Positions 1-10,000 of a stretch of DNA of 64,000 nucleotides are shown here, in pieces. A program made the position numbers and the translations under genes. Position 1 is the first letter of the stretch; each line of letters starts with the position of its first letter. Under the pieces are notes generated by a model. The model worked only from the letters and a program-made list of their open reading frames with translations, did not search any database and was not told where the DNA came from. The stretch is from Rhodococcus sp. KRD162 (lineage in GTDB: Bacteria; Actinomycetota; Actinomycetes; Mycobacteriales; Mycobacteriaceae), in contig NZ_JABFAU010000015.1 in assembly GCF_017168335.1 (NCBI RefSeq), positions 105,895 to 169,894 of the forward strand. The letters are read 5' to 3'.

Positions 1-2163
1 CGCTACGGGCGCTCCGAGATGGCGTTGGCGTTGGGATGCTCGGCGACCGTCGCCGAGGGGTACATCTCGGTCGCAGTGGCCCTGCATACCCGCCTTCCGC
101 TGATCAAGGACGCGTTCGAGGCAGGCGAGATCGACTTCCCGCGGGTGCGGACCGCGTGCCGGATCCTCGACAACCTCTCCGACACCATCGTCGCCGCCGT
201 CGAGAGCGAGGTCGTCGACGCGGCCCGCCGCTCGTCCCCAGGCCCACTCGAGACACAGATCTGGGACATCCTGCTGCGCGTCGCACCGCAGGAGGCAGCA
301 GCACTACGGAAGTTCGCGAAACGATTCCGCACCGTCACCTACAGTCCCGCCGGTGAGCTCGCCCGCATCCGGGCCGAGCTCACCGCCCCCGAGGCCGCCG
401 CCGCGTGGCAGCTGCTCGCCGAGATGGCCGACACCGTCTGCCCGAAAGACCCACGCGGAAGACAAGAACGACTGTGCGATGCGTTCATGGCGCGGATGCA
501 CGGTGAACCGCGCCTGGAGTGCCTGTGTCAGCGCACCGACTGCCCCAAAGCGGGAGCGGTACCGGCGGATCGGCGACGGCCGTTGACGATGATCACCGTC
601 GACATCGCGACCCTCATCGGACTCCTCGCCAACCCCGCCTACCTGGCTGGGCATGGTTGCATCGACCCCGAGTTGGCGCGAGAACTCGCACGCAACAGCA
701 CTTGGCAGATCCTGCTCACCGACGCCGTCACCCTCGCCGAACAACTCGGACTCGCACACCAGAACCCGGAAACCGGACAATGGGAACGACACACCGACAG
801 CGAAAAAACACCGGCCGCACCATCACCCGAGACAGCGACGGACACAGACGCAGACCCCGTGACGGAAGCAGCACCGGACACGCACTCGGCCGATGATGCT
901 GATGCTGATGAGGGGATCGCATCGGCCAGCACACCTGCAGCGGGGAACACCCCGGCAACCGGACCAACACCGGAGGCACCGGCAGACGAGACCGAGGAGA
1001 ACAGCGAGTCCGCAGATGAGTCCGAAGAGGCCGAGCGGAAAGGCGAGACCGAGGGGAACGGCGAGTCGACACCCGCATGTGCGACCGATCCGTCCGCAAC
1101 TCCCGCCCCAGACGCCGATCCTGTCCGGAAGCACGCGGCAACACGCGTAGCGGTACCTGCACCCGACCCGCTAGCGGAAGCACCATCGGCCACCGGCCCT
1201 GAGGCAGATGCGGCGTCCGAACCCACATCAGCTGAATCCGCGTCAGCTTCACCGAAGTATTCGGAATCGGACTCGTCCACAACAACATTCAGCTCCGCGC
1301 CATCCGACCCGACGCCAGTCAACGACCCAGCACCAGAAACACCACCAGCACCAGCACCAGACTCGACGGCCGCGACAGTCAGCGAGACTTCACGCCAGTA
1401 TCGCCTGCAATCGCTGACCTCCGCCGCAGCACGGTTCTGCACCCACACACCCGTCGGCAAGGGCACACGGCACAGCTCTGCCCTCGACCTGCCCGCCCTC
1501 GACCTGCCCATCCTCGAAGCGGCGACAAGCAATCACCCGGCTCACACAACAAGCCGCACACCCACCGGCATCTACCTCGGTCACGCGTCCCTCGCTGCCG
1601 CCCTCGAAGCGGCCATCGCCGCCGACCCCACCCTCGGACGCTCCGTCGGACGCGACCCGCTCACCGACCGAGCCCTGATCTACCGACCCGACGCCCTCAC
1701 CACCGCCGCCGTCCGCCTCCGCGACCGACACTGCCGCTTCCCCGACTGCCGCCGACCCGCCGCGCACTGCCAACTCGACCACATCACCGCCTTCGACCAC
1801 ACCAACCCACTCGCCGGCGGCTGGACCACCCTGAGCAACCTCCAATGCCTCTGCGAATACCACCACACCGTCAAAACCGCCGGCTACTGGAAAGCCACCA
1901 TGCTCCCCGGCGGCGCCATCCTCTGGACCTCCACCTCGAAGACCACCCGAATCACCCTGCCCGCCAACGCAACCACCATCCCGATCCTCGGCAACGACCT
2001 GCGGCCGGACATCCCCACCCGACAACGAACAGCTCGACACAGACGACACAACAACACCACCGTTCTAGAAGGTGCTGCCACGCGTTCTAGAAGGTGCTGC
2101 CATGCGGACTCGAGTCACCAACCAACCTCGATCAGACCAGGTGCTGAATGTGATCGCGGGTGA
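1..2163 (+). CDS. 13E12-family DUF222/HNH endonuclease, 5' end outside the window
   Basis: The reading frame is open from base 1, so the gene starts upstream of the window; the ATG at 19 is probably internal. The first 230 or so residues look like the DUF222 domain of the actinobacterial 13E12 repeat family. Codons from about 800 to 1400 encode a low-complexity stretch rich in Ala, Pro, Thr, Ser, Asp and Glu. The C-terminal part has an HNH nuclease signature: a CRFPDC zinc pair (about 1732), QLDHI (about 1773), a central Asn and EYHH (about 1855). Such proteins are annotated as HNH endonucleases, but substrate and role are mostly unknown, and many copies per genome are common. The last 35 residues are encoded across a 22-bp tandem duplication (2061-2104), so the present C-terminus may not be ancestral. 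Family assignment is firm; function is not. Confidence 0.85.
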   Translation, partial: RYGRSEMALALGCSATVAEGYISVAVALHTRLPLIKDAFEAGEIDFPRVRTACRILDNLSDTIVAAVESEVVDAARRSSPGPLETQIWDILLRVAPQEAAALRKFAKRFRTVTYSPAGELARIRAELTAPEAAAAWQLLAEMADTVCPKDPRGRQERLCDAFMARMHGEPRLECLCQRTDCPKAGAVPADRRRPLTMITVDIATLIGLLANPAYLAGHGCIDPELARELARNSTWQILLTDAVTLAEQLGLAHQNPETGQWERHTDSEKTPAAPSPETATDTDADPVTEAAPDTHSADDADADEGIASASTPAAGNTPATGPTPEAPADETEENSESADESEEAERKGETEGNGESTPACATDPSATPAPDADPVRKHAATRVAVPAPDPLAEAPSATGPEADAASEPTSAESASASPKYSESDSSTTTFSSAPSDPTPVNDPAPETPPAPAPDSTAATVSETSRQYRLQSLTSAAARFCTHTPVGKGTRHSSALDLPALDLPILEAATSNHPAHTTSRTPTGIYLGHASLAAALEAAIAADPTLGRSVGRDPLTDRALIYRPDALTTAAVRLRDRHCRFPDCRRPAAHCQLDHITAFDHTNPLAGGWTTLSNLQCLCEYHHTVKTAGYWKATMLPGGAILWTSTSKTTRITLPANATTIPILGNDLRPDIPTRQRTARHRRHNNTTVLEGAATRSRRCCHADSSHQPTSIRPGAECDRG
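2061..2104. repeat. 22-bp tandem duplication, two copies
   Basis: Two adjacent 22-bp units (2061-2082 and 2083-2104) differ at one base (position 21 of the unit). Each contains the palindrome TTCTAGAA. They lie at the very end of the HNH reading frame, where 22 bp is not a multiple of three, so a change in copy number would alter the protein tail. Confidence 0.9.
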
Positions 2164-2290
2164 ATTCGATGCGCTCGTCGACGCGGCCGTCGCCGACCTT
2201 GTTCACCCACTCCGGATAGGCGAACCGAGCAGCCGACCACAGCAGCGTTCGGCCGGCACTGGTCGATCGTCGTGCGCCGGAGACACTCTC
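2132..2290 (-). pseudogene. Coding-like C-terminal remnant, unidentified
   Basis: On the minus strand a stop at 2132-2134 is preceded by about 35-40 codons with very strong G/C preference at the third position. They spell a plausible protein tail that includes the words RFAYPEWVNKVGDGR and RIEFTRDHIQHLV. There is no start or matching upstream domain: the neighbouring amidohydrolase ends at 2292 in another frame. I cannot name the family. The codon pattern suggests the 3' end of a lost gene rather than chance, but the stretch is short. Confidence 0.4.
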
Positions 2291-2291
2291 G

Positions 2292-3218
2292 CTAGTCGAT
2301 ACGAAACAGTGTTCGTGCGTTCCCGGACGCGAAAGCGATCCTCGAATCATCGTCCGGAAATTCCCGCATGAACGTGTCGATCTCGCCTCGAGTCGGCGAC
2401 TGAAACGGATAGTCGGTAGAGAACAGAATCCGGTCCGGGGTGGTGATCGTCAGCGCGTGTCGAAGCATGGCCGCATCGAGCATCCCCGAGGCCGTGATCC
2501 ACACGTTCTGCTGCAGATACTCGGTGATGGTCCTGTCCAGCCCTGCGACGCGAGCCAGCCCGTCCGCACGTCGGTGCCAGAACACCAACAGCTCGCCCCA
2601 ATGTCCCAGAATCAGCTGCAACCGAGGATGCCGGTCCAGGACACCACGGGCCATCAGGCGGAGCGCTGCGGTACCGGCCTCGAGGTGCCAACCCCACGAA
2701 AAGGTCGACAGTGCAAGATCCTCGGTCGGTCCAAGACCACGGTAGGCCCCATCGCGGATCGCGGACGACGGAATCTGTGGGTGTATGAAGATCGGCTGCC
2801 GTAACCGCTCAGCTGCCTCCCACAGATCTTCGAACCGAGGATCGTCCAGAGGCACGTCTGCGACCCTGCCGTAGGCCATCACTCCGGTCAGGCCGAGAGC
2901 TGTGGCCCGTTCGAGTTCCTCGACTGCCTTCTTCGGCGCGGCCAGAGGCAGCGTTGCCATCGCCCGAATTCTGTCGGGTCGGGCGCGAACGGCGTCGGCG
3001 GCTGCGTCGTTGGCTTCGCGGCAGAGCGACACGGCCGAGTCGACGCTGACGCCCTGTGCACCAGGTGGCGCAAGCGACAACACGTGCATGTCGATACCCT
3101 GCTCGTCCATCACCGACGTTCTCAGCGGACCGATATCGCCGCTGATGGACGTCGACGCTTCCCGAATGGCCGCACTGACCGACGAATGGTTGGGACCGCT
3201 CGGGTAGCTCTGCGCCAT
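2292..3218 (-). CDS. Amidohydrolase_2 (ACMSD-like) family protein, N-terminally truncated
   Basis: 308 residues from the ATG at 3218 (an in-frame GTG/ATG-region extension to 3287 exists but adds no recognisable family sequence). The protein matches the TIM-barrel amidohydrolase/decarboxylase family: GIDMHVLSL near the start, FIHPQIP supplying a central metal His, LILGHWGE supplying another His, and LFSTDYPFQSP supplying the terminal Asp. Family members begin with a short strand carrying ExH or HxH, the first metal ligands. No such motif is present here, and the adjacent divergent gene begins only 61 bp away. The gene therefore probably lost its 5' end and may be inactive. Neither the substrate nor a partner can be inferred. 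Confidence 0.7.
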   Translation of the reverse strand: MAQSYPSGPNHSSVSAAIREASTSISGDIGPLRTSVMDEQGIDMHVLSLAPPGAQGVSVDSAVSLCREANDAAADAVRARPDRIRAMATLPLAAPKKAVEELERATALGLTGVMAYGRVADVPLDDPRFEDLWEAAERLRQPIFIHPQIPSSAIRDGAYRGLGPTEDLALSTFSWGWHLEAGTAALRLMARGVLDRHPRLQLILGHWGELLVFWHRRADGLARVAGLDRTITEYLQQNVWITASGMLDAAMLRHALTITTPDRILFSTDYPFQSPTRGEIDTFMREFPDDDSRIAFASGNARTLFRID

Positions 3219-3279
3219 TCGACTTCGTGCACAGGAACCTGCGGACGTGCCTCGTCTCGCCGACCGGCATACTCGAGAA

Positions 3280-4224
3280 ATGAGCAATGCACGTGCGACC
3301 CTGCGCCCGAGGGCGCTGACGTTGCACGGACGAATACGACTTCTGACGATGACTGTGGCCGCCCTGGCCGTGGCGGTGAGCGCTCTCGCGATCTATCTCG
3401 TTGCCGAGCAGGCCCTTCGTTCGCAGGTCATCGACCGCGTCGGCCGAAACAGCGACGCACTGATGGCCAGCGCAGCCTCGGGCGCTTCGCCGTACCTGTT
3501 CGGGTTCGCAACGGAGGGAACCAATGCGAAGGTCGCGTTGGTCTCTGCCGGAGGAGACTTGATGACCTCCTCGAACGGTACCGATCCCTTCACCAACTCC
3601 GACGGCGTTCTGGACGCCCCGGAGCAGGCGGTAGTGGACGGCGACGCGGACCGGTCGCTGCGAGAGGTACGCGGCTACTACATCTCCGCCCAGAGCATCG
3701 AATCCGGCGGAACGATCATGGTGGCCGAATCGCTCGGTGGAGCGTCACGGTTGCTCGCCAAACTCACACTGGCTCTCGTTCTCGTCGGTGGATTTCTCGT
3801 CGCACTGGCAGGTGTCGCCGGTGCCGCGGTTGCCCGGACCGGACTCCGTCCGGTCCGACGCCTGCGAGCGGGCACCGAACGAGTCGCCAGAACCGCAGAT
3901 TTCGAGCCGATCGACGTCAACGGAGACGACGAACTCGCCTCACTCGCCACCAGTTTCAACGAAATGTTGGCGTCCCTGTCCCGATCGAGAGAACGGCAGG
4001 GACAACTGATCATCGATGCGGGCGCAGAATTGATGGAGCCCCTGACGGCACTGCGCACCAACATCGACCTGCTGATGTCCCTGGACCGTCCGGACGCACC
4101 GGACATGACCGAAGAACAACAAAACCAGTTGCGCGTCGACGTCATCGCCCAAATGGACCTCATCATCGGCCTGGTTCACGATTTGGTCGACCACGCCAGA
4201 GATCCCGCACCGACACCTCGATGA
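3280..4224 (+). CDS. Membrane histidine-kinase-like protein lacking phospho-acceptor His and ATPase domain
   Basis: 314 residues resembling the N-terminal two thirds of MprB/TrcS-type sensor kinases. A first membrane helix lies at about residues 25-48 and an extracytoplasmic sensor part at about 49-155. A second helix lies at about 160-185, followed by a HAMP linker (GLRPVRRLRAGTERVA) and a dimerisation helix. The helix reads DAGAELMEPLTALRTN where functional kinases have D-A-S-H-E-L-R-T-P-L-T, so the His is Ala and the conserved Arg-Thr pair is also changed. The frame ends after the second dimerisation helix (LIIGLVHDLVDHARD). No HATPase domain follows at 4225-4267 and no response regulator is nearby. 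The frame is uninterrupted and codon use is normal, so it may be a retained regulatory membrane protein rather than fresh debris. Confidence 0.75.
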   Translation: MSNARATLRPRALTLHGRIRLLTMTVAALAVAVSALAIYLVAEQALRSQVIDRVGRNSDALMASAASGASPYLFGFATEGTNAKVALVSAGGDLMTSSNGTDPFTNSDGVLDAPEQAVVDGDADRSLREVRGYYISAQSIESGGTIMVAESLGGASRLLAKLTLALVLVGGFLVALAGVAGAAVARTGLRPVRRLRAGTERVARTADFEPIDVNGDDELASLATSFNEMLASLSRSRERQGQLIIDAGAELMEPLTALRTNIDLLMSLDRPDAPDMTEEQQNQLRVDVIAQMDLIIGLVHDLVDHARDPAPTPR

Positions 4225-4267
4225 CGACCCTTTGGGGGCCAGTCGAAGACTTGCGGCACCTGCTGGT

Positions 4268-5197
4268 TCAGGACTTGAGGCTTACCCCGGTCAGCGCTTC
4301 TGATACCTCCCACAGTCGGCGCGCCTCGTCCATCTCGCGCAGCGGCTTCCACCATGCGACCTCTGCGGGCGGTCCGCTGATCAATCGTGTGGGACCGATG
4401 AACTGATCACCGCGCGACGCGCTGCCCACGGCTGCGATCAATCCTGGCTGCGCAGCACTGTCGACGGAACCTGCAATGCCGACACGGGCAAGCATGCCGA
4501 CCAATGTTCGACCCGCAGAGTCCTTCGGACGCCCCAGACCTGGTTGGGCCGCAAGCAGATTCGTCGGCGAAACCCCAGGATGGGCCAGGTTGCTGGTGAT
4601 CCCCCATCCACCGGCCCTGCTTCGCGCGTCGAGTTCGCGAGCGAACAGAGCCACCGCGATCTTCGACTGGGTGTAGGCCTTCATGACGTCGTAGGAGCGC
4701 TCCCAGTTCAGGTCGTCCCAGTTGATGGTCCCCGATCGCGCCGCGATGCTCGTCTGATGAGTGACGCGTGCCCTACCTGCCCGAAGAAGCGGGAGCAGAC
4801 CGAGGGTGAGCGCGAAATGACCGAGATGGTTGGTACCGAATTGCAGCTCGAATCCGTCCTGGGTGACCTGCCGCTCGGGTGGCTGCATGACGCCGGCATT
4901 GTTGACGAGTACGTCGATCGCGCGGCCGTCCGAGACGAACTCGTCCACAAGCTCTGCAACGGAACTCGAAGAAGACAGGTCCAACGCCCTGATGCTCACC
5001 TTCGCGCCCGGCACCGCGGAGCGAATGCCCTCGGCCACCCGCTCGCCTTTGGCCGCTGAGCGTACCGGCATGACGACCTCTGCACCGGCGCGAGCGACCC
5101 GGGTTGCGATGACCTGCCCGATCCCGTCGCTGGCTCCCGTGACGACGACGAGCTTCCCGGTCAGGTCAGGGACGGATAAATCTGAGATACGGCTCAT
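4268..5197 (-). CDS. Short-chain dehydrogenase/reductase (SDR)
   Basis: 309 residues. The start at 5197 is preceded by GAGGAGCTG at good spacing; the open frame extends further upstream without family support. Classical SDR features are present: TGASDGIGQ cofactor loop, the NNAG motif (NNAGVM), a catalytic Ser in [11 protein letters not shown], and Tyr-x-x-x-Lys in YTQSK. The layout ([17 protein letters not shown], then HPGVSPTNL) matches the retinol-dehydrogenase/WW-oxidoreductase-like SDRs common in actinobacteria, usually NADP-dependent with unknown substrates. The next gene upstream is an XRE regulator on the same strand, 113 bp away, which could regulate it. Confidence 0.88.
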   Translation of the reverse strand: MSRISDLSVPDLTGKLVVVTGASDGIGQVIATRVARAGAEVVMPVRSAAKGERVAEGIRSAVPGAKVSIRALDLSSSSSVAELVDEFVSDGRAIDVLVNNAGVMQPPERQVTQDGFELQFGTNHLGHFALTLGLLPLLRAGRARVTHQTSIAARSGTINWDDLNWERSYDVMKAYTQSKIAVALFARELDARSRAGGWGITSNLAHPGVSPTNLLAAQPGLGRPKDSAGRTLVGMLARVGIAGSVDSAAQPGLIAAVGSASRGDQFIGPTRLISGPPAEVAWWKPLREMDEARRLWEVSEALTGVSLKS

Positions 5198-5310
5198 GTC
5201 CAGCTCCTCGGCTGCGGTGTCTGTGTGCGTACAGAATCCATGTTCGACGAACCTGCCGGGCGTATCCAGGACTTCCCGATCCACTGATAAGACCGACACC
5301 CTGCACCGAG

Positions 5311-6150
5311 TCAGGACAGGACCTGGGTTCCCACCACCGCGAGCAGTTCCAGCTTGGCGTGACTGTCGCTGCCAGGGACTGCTGTGTACACCAGCAGGCG
5401 ATGCGCTTGCTCCGGGTCGAGAAGGGTTTGGCAGTTCAGCTGCAACATGCCCGCCGTCGGGTGCAGAAATCGCTTGGACTCAGGTGGCTGGACACCCACT
5501 TCGCGTTTGGCCCAGAGGATTCGGAATTCCTCGCTGACCTCGAGCAGCTCGGCGGACAGGTGCGCTGCTGTGGAGTCGGGTCCGCGACGAGCGACGATCT
5601 CACGCAGCCCCGACGCATACGCCCGAGACAGCAGGGCACGCTCCTGCGCCGGATACGACTGCTGGGCAGCCGGGTCGGTGAACCAGCGATAGCCCAGACT
5701 CCGGTTCGGGCCGGTGCGCAACGACGCGTCGCCGGTCAGTGCCACCCCCAGTGGTGTCTGACGCAGCGTTTCTCCGAGTTCGGACAGGACTTCGGCAGGA
5801 GTGTCGTGCAGGCGATCCATGATGCGCAACAGGCCGGGGCTGACGTGTTCGCTCGACGCCCCACGCATGGGAGGAGTGTGACCGGCAAGCCTGAAAACGT
5901 AGTCGCGCTCGTCCAGCGACAGATGCAGGCCCTGCGCGATCGACGCGATCATCTGCGCCGACGGAGCAGGGCCCGTTCCCCGTTCGAGCCGTGCATAGTA
6001 GTCGGTCGACATGTGGCACAGTTCGGCGACTTCTTCACGACGAAGACCCTGAGTTCGCCTCCGCTGCCCTCTCGGAAGGCCGATGTCCTCGGGCTGCAGC
6101 GACTCACGCCGCTGCCGAAGAAATGCTGCCAACTCAGGACGATCGATCAC
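5311..6150 (-). CDS. XRE-family regulator with MmyB-like ligand-binding domain
   Basis: 279 residues when started at the GTG at 6150, which has a perfect AGGAGG seven bases upstream; an ATG at 6168 would add six residues. The N-terminus holds a helix-turn-helix ([24 protein letters not shown], about 40-65), typical of actinobacterial MmyB-type regulators. The remainder is the MmyB ligand-binding fold ([27 protein letters not shown], and near the end [18 protein letters not shown]). Family members usually control a neighbouring short-chain oxidoreductase. Here the SDR at 4268-5197 lies directly downstream and an SDR remnant lies directly upstream on the opposite strand. Confidence 0.9.
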   Translation of the reverse strand: MIDRPELAAFLRQRRESLQPEDIGLPRGQRRRTQGLRREEVAELCHMSTDYYARLERGTGPAPSAQMIASIAQGLHLSLDERDYVFRLAGHTPPMRGASSEHVSPGLLRIMDRLHDTPAEVLSELGETLRQTPLGVALTGDASLRTGPNRSLGYRWFTDPAAQQSYPAQERALLSRAYASGLREIVARRGPDSTAAHLSAELLEVSEEFRILWAKREVGVQPPESKRFLHPTAGMLQLNCQTLLDPEQAHRLLVYTAVPGSDSHAKLELLAVVGTQVLS

Positions 6151-6215
6151 GACGAACCTCCTCACCATCGAGCTCGGTCGATGCTGCCTCGATTGTGCCC
6201 TGTCCGTGATGACTA

Positions 6216-6499
6216 TTGTCGAACGATGGCGCTCCACTGACCCTCGTCACCGGCGGAAGCCGTGGGATCGGTGCCGCGGTGTCGCGGCGGCTGGTGCCGC
6301 AGCGACCTTGGGCAGCCCCGGCATGTACGTGCACTACGCGGCGGCCAAGGCCGCCGTGGACACACTGCCCGTGGGACTATCCAAAGAGGTTGCTGCCCAA
6401 GAGGTTGCAGCGCAGAGTATTCGCGGCAACGCCGTGGAACCGGGAATCATCGAGACCGACTTCCACCGGAACCGTCATCAGGGTGGCGGCGGCATGTGA
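6216..6499 (+). pseudogene. SDR gene remnant with large internal deletion and frameshift
   Basis: From a TTG at 6216 one frame encodes SNDGAPLTLVTGGSRGIGAAVSRRLV, the cofactor-binding start of an SDR. Around 6290-6325 the similarity jumps to another frame. That frame gives GMYVHYAAAKAAVDTLPVGLSKEVA (catalytic Tyr-x3-Lys and following helix) and a tail resembling GNAVEPGIIETDFH, ending at the stop at 6497-6499. About 120 residues between the cofactor loop and the active site are missing, and ends are in different frames. It lies divergently next to the MmyB-type regulator, the usual position for that regulator's target. Only the broken form is present. Confidence 0.8.
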
Positions 6500-6514
6500 G
6501 CGCGCCGGTGTGAA

Positions 6515-7015
6515 CTATCGAGGTGCGAGGCGGTGCAGCTCGACCTCTTTCAGTTCGCCGTCCTCGGCCACAGCCGTCATGTACGTGCAGAACGGTTGTC
6601 GACGCCGGTCCGTCGGAGATCCCGGGTTGATCAGCCGAAGCCCGTTGTCTGCGAACGTATCCCACGGTATGTGACTGTGCCCGAACACGAGTACGTCCGT
6701 CTCCGGGTACGCGGCCGCCATGCGTCGTTCACGGCCGGCTGCGGCACCGGTCTCGTGCACCACGGTGAACCGAACCTCGCCGAGCACCACATCTGCGCGC
6801 TCGGGCATCAGTGCACGCAACTCGTCACCGTCGTTGTTCCCCCAACATGCGACCAGAGAGCGAGAACGCTGCGACAGGGCCTCGAACGTCCCGAGATCTA
6901 CCCAGTCACCGGCATGAATGACCACGTCGGCATCATAGACGGCCGTCCAGACCTCGTCGGGGAGGTCACGTGCACGCTTCGGGACGTGAGTGTCGGCAAT
7001 CAGCAGCAGTTTCAC
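6515..7015 (-). CDS. YfcE/MJ0936-type metallophosphoesterase
   Basis: 166 residues from a GTG at 7015. The calcineurin-like phosphoesterase metal motifs occur in order: ADTH near residue 8, GDW near 37, GNND near 60, a His in FTVVHETG, and GHSHIP near 112 followed by NPGS. This is the small single-domain family of YfcE/MJ0936 phosphodiesterases with unclear natural substrates. The gene starts 34 bp downstream of the dnaE2 stop, so it may be co-transcribed with dnaE2. I see no sequence evidence that it takes part in DNA repair. Confidence 0.88.
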   Translation of the reverse strand: MKLLLIADTHVPKRARDLPDEVWTAVYDADVVIHAGDWVDLGTFEALSQRSRSLVACWGNNDGDELRALMPERADVVLGEVRFTVVHETGAAAGRERRMAAAYPETDVLVFGHSHIPWDTFADNGLRLINPGSPTDRRRQPFCTYMTAVAEDGELKEVELHRLAPR

Positions 7016-7049
7016 ACCGTCGATTGTGCACTCGAGCAGTGCTACTCCG

Positions 7050-10000
7050 TCAACGAAAGTCCCTCGACTTGGATGCGACTCGCAGATCCATCAGCTGCAG
7101 ATGGTCTGCTACCACGGTGACCGCCCCTTCCGCGTTCTGCACCTTGCCCCGGATCAGCAACGCTGGAGCGGTGATCGCCAGCTTGCGGTACTTGGCCCAC
7201 AATCCGACCGAGCACACGACGTTGACCATCCCGGTTTCGTCCTCGAGGTTGATGAAGGTGACACCTCCCGCGGTGGCCGGCCGCTGGCGATGTGTCACCG
7301 TCCCGCCGACGAGGACTCGGTCTCCATCGGGGATCCGAAGCAGCCGATTCGCGGGAACCACCCCGAGTGAATCGAGGCGATCTCGAAAGAACTGAGTGGG
7401 ATAGGAATTCGGCGATACCCCGGTTGCCCAGACGTCGGCCGAGGCCAGATCGAGGTCTGTCATCCCCGGCAGTGCAGGCGCTTTCGTCGATGCGCCGACG
7501 CCGGGGAGCAAACCTGGCCGCTCTCCCGCCGCCGCGCCCGCGGCCCACAGTGCCTCTCGGCGAGTGATACCGAAGCATCCGAGTGCACCGGCCGTGGCCA
7601 GCGCTTCCGCCTGCGCCACCGACAATTCGACACGGCCCGTCAGATCCAGAAACGAGAGGTAGGGCCCGTGTGCTTCCCGCGCATCGACGATCTTCTGAGC
7701 CAGCGCCGTGCCGATGAACTTCACATCGGCCAGCCCCATGCGAATCTCGAGGCCGTTTCCCTCGAGATTCGCGTGACCGAGACTGGCGTTCACGTCGGCA
7801 CCGTGAACGAGCACACCGTGTCGCCTGGCATCGGCGACCAGGGACTGCGGTGAGTAGAACCCCATCGGCTGTGCGCGTAACAAGCCCGCACAGAAAGCAG
7901 CCGGATGATGCAACTTGAACCACGACGAATAGAAGACCAGCGAGGCGAAACTCTGCGAATGGCTCTCGGGGAAGCCGAAATTGGCAAACGCCGAAAGCTT
8001 TTCGTAGATGCGGTCTGCTGCTGCACCGGTGATGCCGTGAAGATCGCGCATCCCGTCGTAGAATCGGCCCCGCAGCAATTCCATCTTCTCCGGCGATCGT
8101 TTCGATCCCATGGCGCGGCGCAATTGATCGGCGTCGGCGGCGCTGAAACCGGCGACATCGATGGCCATCTGCATCAGCTGTTCCTGGAACAGCGGCACTC
8201 CGAGCGTTCGATCCAGCGCCTTCTTGAGCGACGGATGATCGAAGGTCACCGGTTCGAGTCCGTTACGGCGCTTGATGTACGGGTGTACCGAACCACCCTG
8301 GATCGGACCTGGACGAATCAAGGCGACCTCGACGACCAGATCGTAGAAGTTGCGTGGTTTCAGTCGCGGCAGCGTGGCCATCTGCGCCCGCGACTCGACC
8401 TGGAACACCCCCACCGAATCGGCCCGTTGGAGCATCTCGTACACCTGCGGCTCGGACAGGTCGATCGAGGCGAGGTCGATGTCGATGCCTTTGTGTTCGG
8501 CGATCAGGTCCATCATGTAGTGCAGCGCCGAGAGCATACCGAGCCCGAGCATGTCGAACTTGACCAAACCCACTGCGGCACAATCATCTTTGTCCCACTG
8601 AAGCACACTTCGGTTCTCCATCGTTGCCCATTCGACCGGGCAGACGTCTGCGATCGGCCGATCGCAGATCACCATGCCGCCGGAGTGGATACCGAGATGA
8701 CGTGGGAAGCCCTCGATCTGACGCGCGAGCTCGAGAACGGACTCGGGAATACCCTCGCCCTCGTGCTCACCGATCCCGGACCATCGGGTGACCTGTTTGC
8801 TCCACGCGTCCTGTTGCCCCTGCGAGAAGCCGAGCGCGCGGGCCATGTCTCGCACCGAGGACTTGCCGCGATAGGTGATGACATTGGCCACCTGAGCAGC
8901 ATGAGTGCGGCCGTACTTGGCATAGACGTGCTGAATCGCCTCTTCTCGTCGATCCGACTCGATGTCTATGTCGATATCGGGAGGCCCGTCACGTTCGGGT
9001 GCGAGGAACCGCTCGAACAGCAGCTTGTTGGCCACCGGGTCGACATTGGTGATGCCGATGGCGTAGCAGACAGCGGAGTTCGCCGCGGAACCTCTTCCTT
9101 GGCAGAGGATGTCGTGTGTCTTGCAGAAATCGACAATGTCGTGGACGACCAGGAAGTAACCGGGGAACTCGAGCCGTTCGATGATGTCGAGTTCGTATTC
9201 GAGTTGGGAGTATGCCGCCGGATTCGCCGGTTGCGGGCCGTACCGACGGGCTGCGCCCTCGAACGTGAGCCGCCGTAGATAACTGATCTCGGTATGTCCG
9301 TCGGGCACCTCGAAGGGCGGCAGTCGCGGTGCGATCAACGTCAGATCGAACGAGCATTGCCGACCCAGTTCGACGGCACCGCGCACCGCTCCCGGGTAGT
9401 GCTCGAACAGTTCGGCCATCTCCGCCCCGGACCGAAGATGCGCGCCGCCCGTCGGCGCCAACCAACCGGCGGCCTCGTCCAGGCTGCTTCGCGCCCGCAC
9501 CGCAGCCATTGCCATGGCCAATCTCCTACTACGCGGGGTCGCGTAGTGCGCGGCCGTGGTGGCGATCACCGGAAGGCCGAACTTGCGAGCCAGGGTCGCC
9601 AGCGCGTCGTTGCACTCGTCGTCGTCCGCGATGCCGTGCCGGGTGAGTTCGACGGTGACGCGATCGGGGCCGAATCGGTCGACGAGAGTGCGCAGCGCGG
9701 CCTCGGCTGCCTCCGAACCTCCGCGCGAGAGTGCTCGCCGAACATGGCCCTTCCGGCAGCCCGTGAGAATCTGCCAGTGCCCGCCCGCTGCTTCGGTGAG
9801 ATCGTCGATGTCGTACTGTGGCTTGCCTTTGACCCCACCGGCCAGGTGTGCGGCAGCGATTCGACGCGACAGCCGCCGATACCCTTCCTGGCCGCGAGCG
9901 AGCACCAGTAGATGAGTTCCATCGGGGTCGGTCGACCCGGCCCTCGTTCGATCGGTGTCGAGTGAGAGTTCGGCACCGAATACGGTTCCGATGCCGAGGG

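Noticed and set aside
639..1532. 297-codon minus-strand frame opposite the HNH low-complexity part
   Set aside because: It mirrors the repetitive Ala/Ser-rich coding of the plus strand and has no ribosome-binding site or domain.
7905..9278. 457-codon plus-strand open frame
   Set aside because: It is antisense to the dnaE2 polymerase domain and has no recognisable protein motif.
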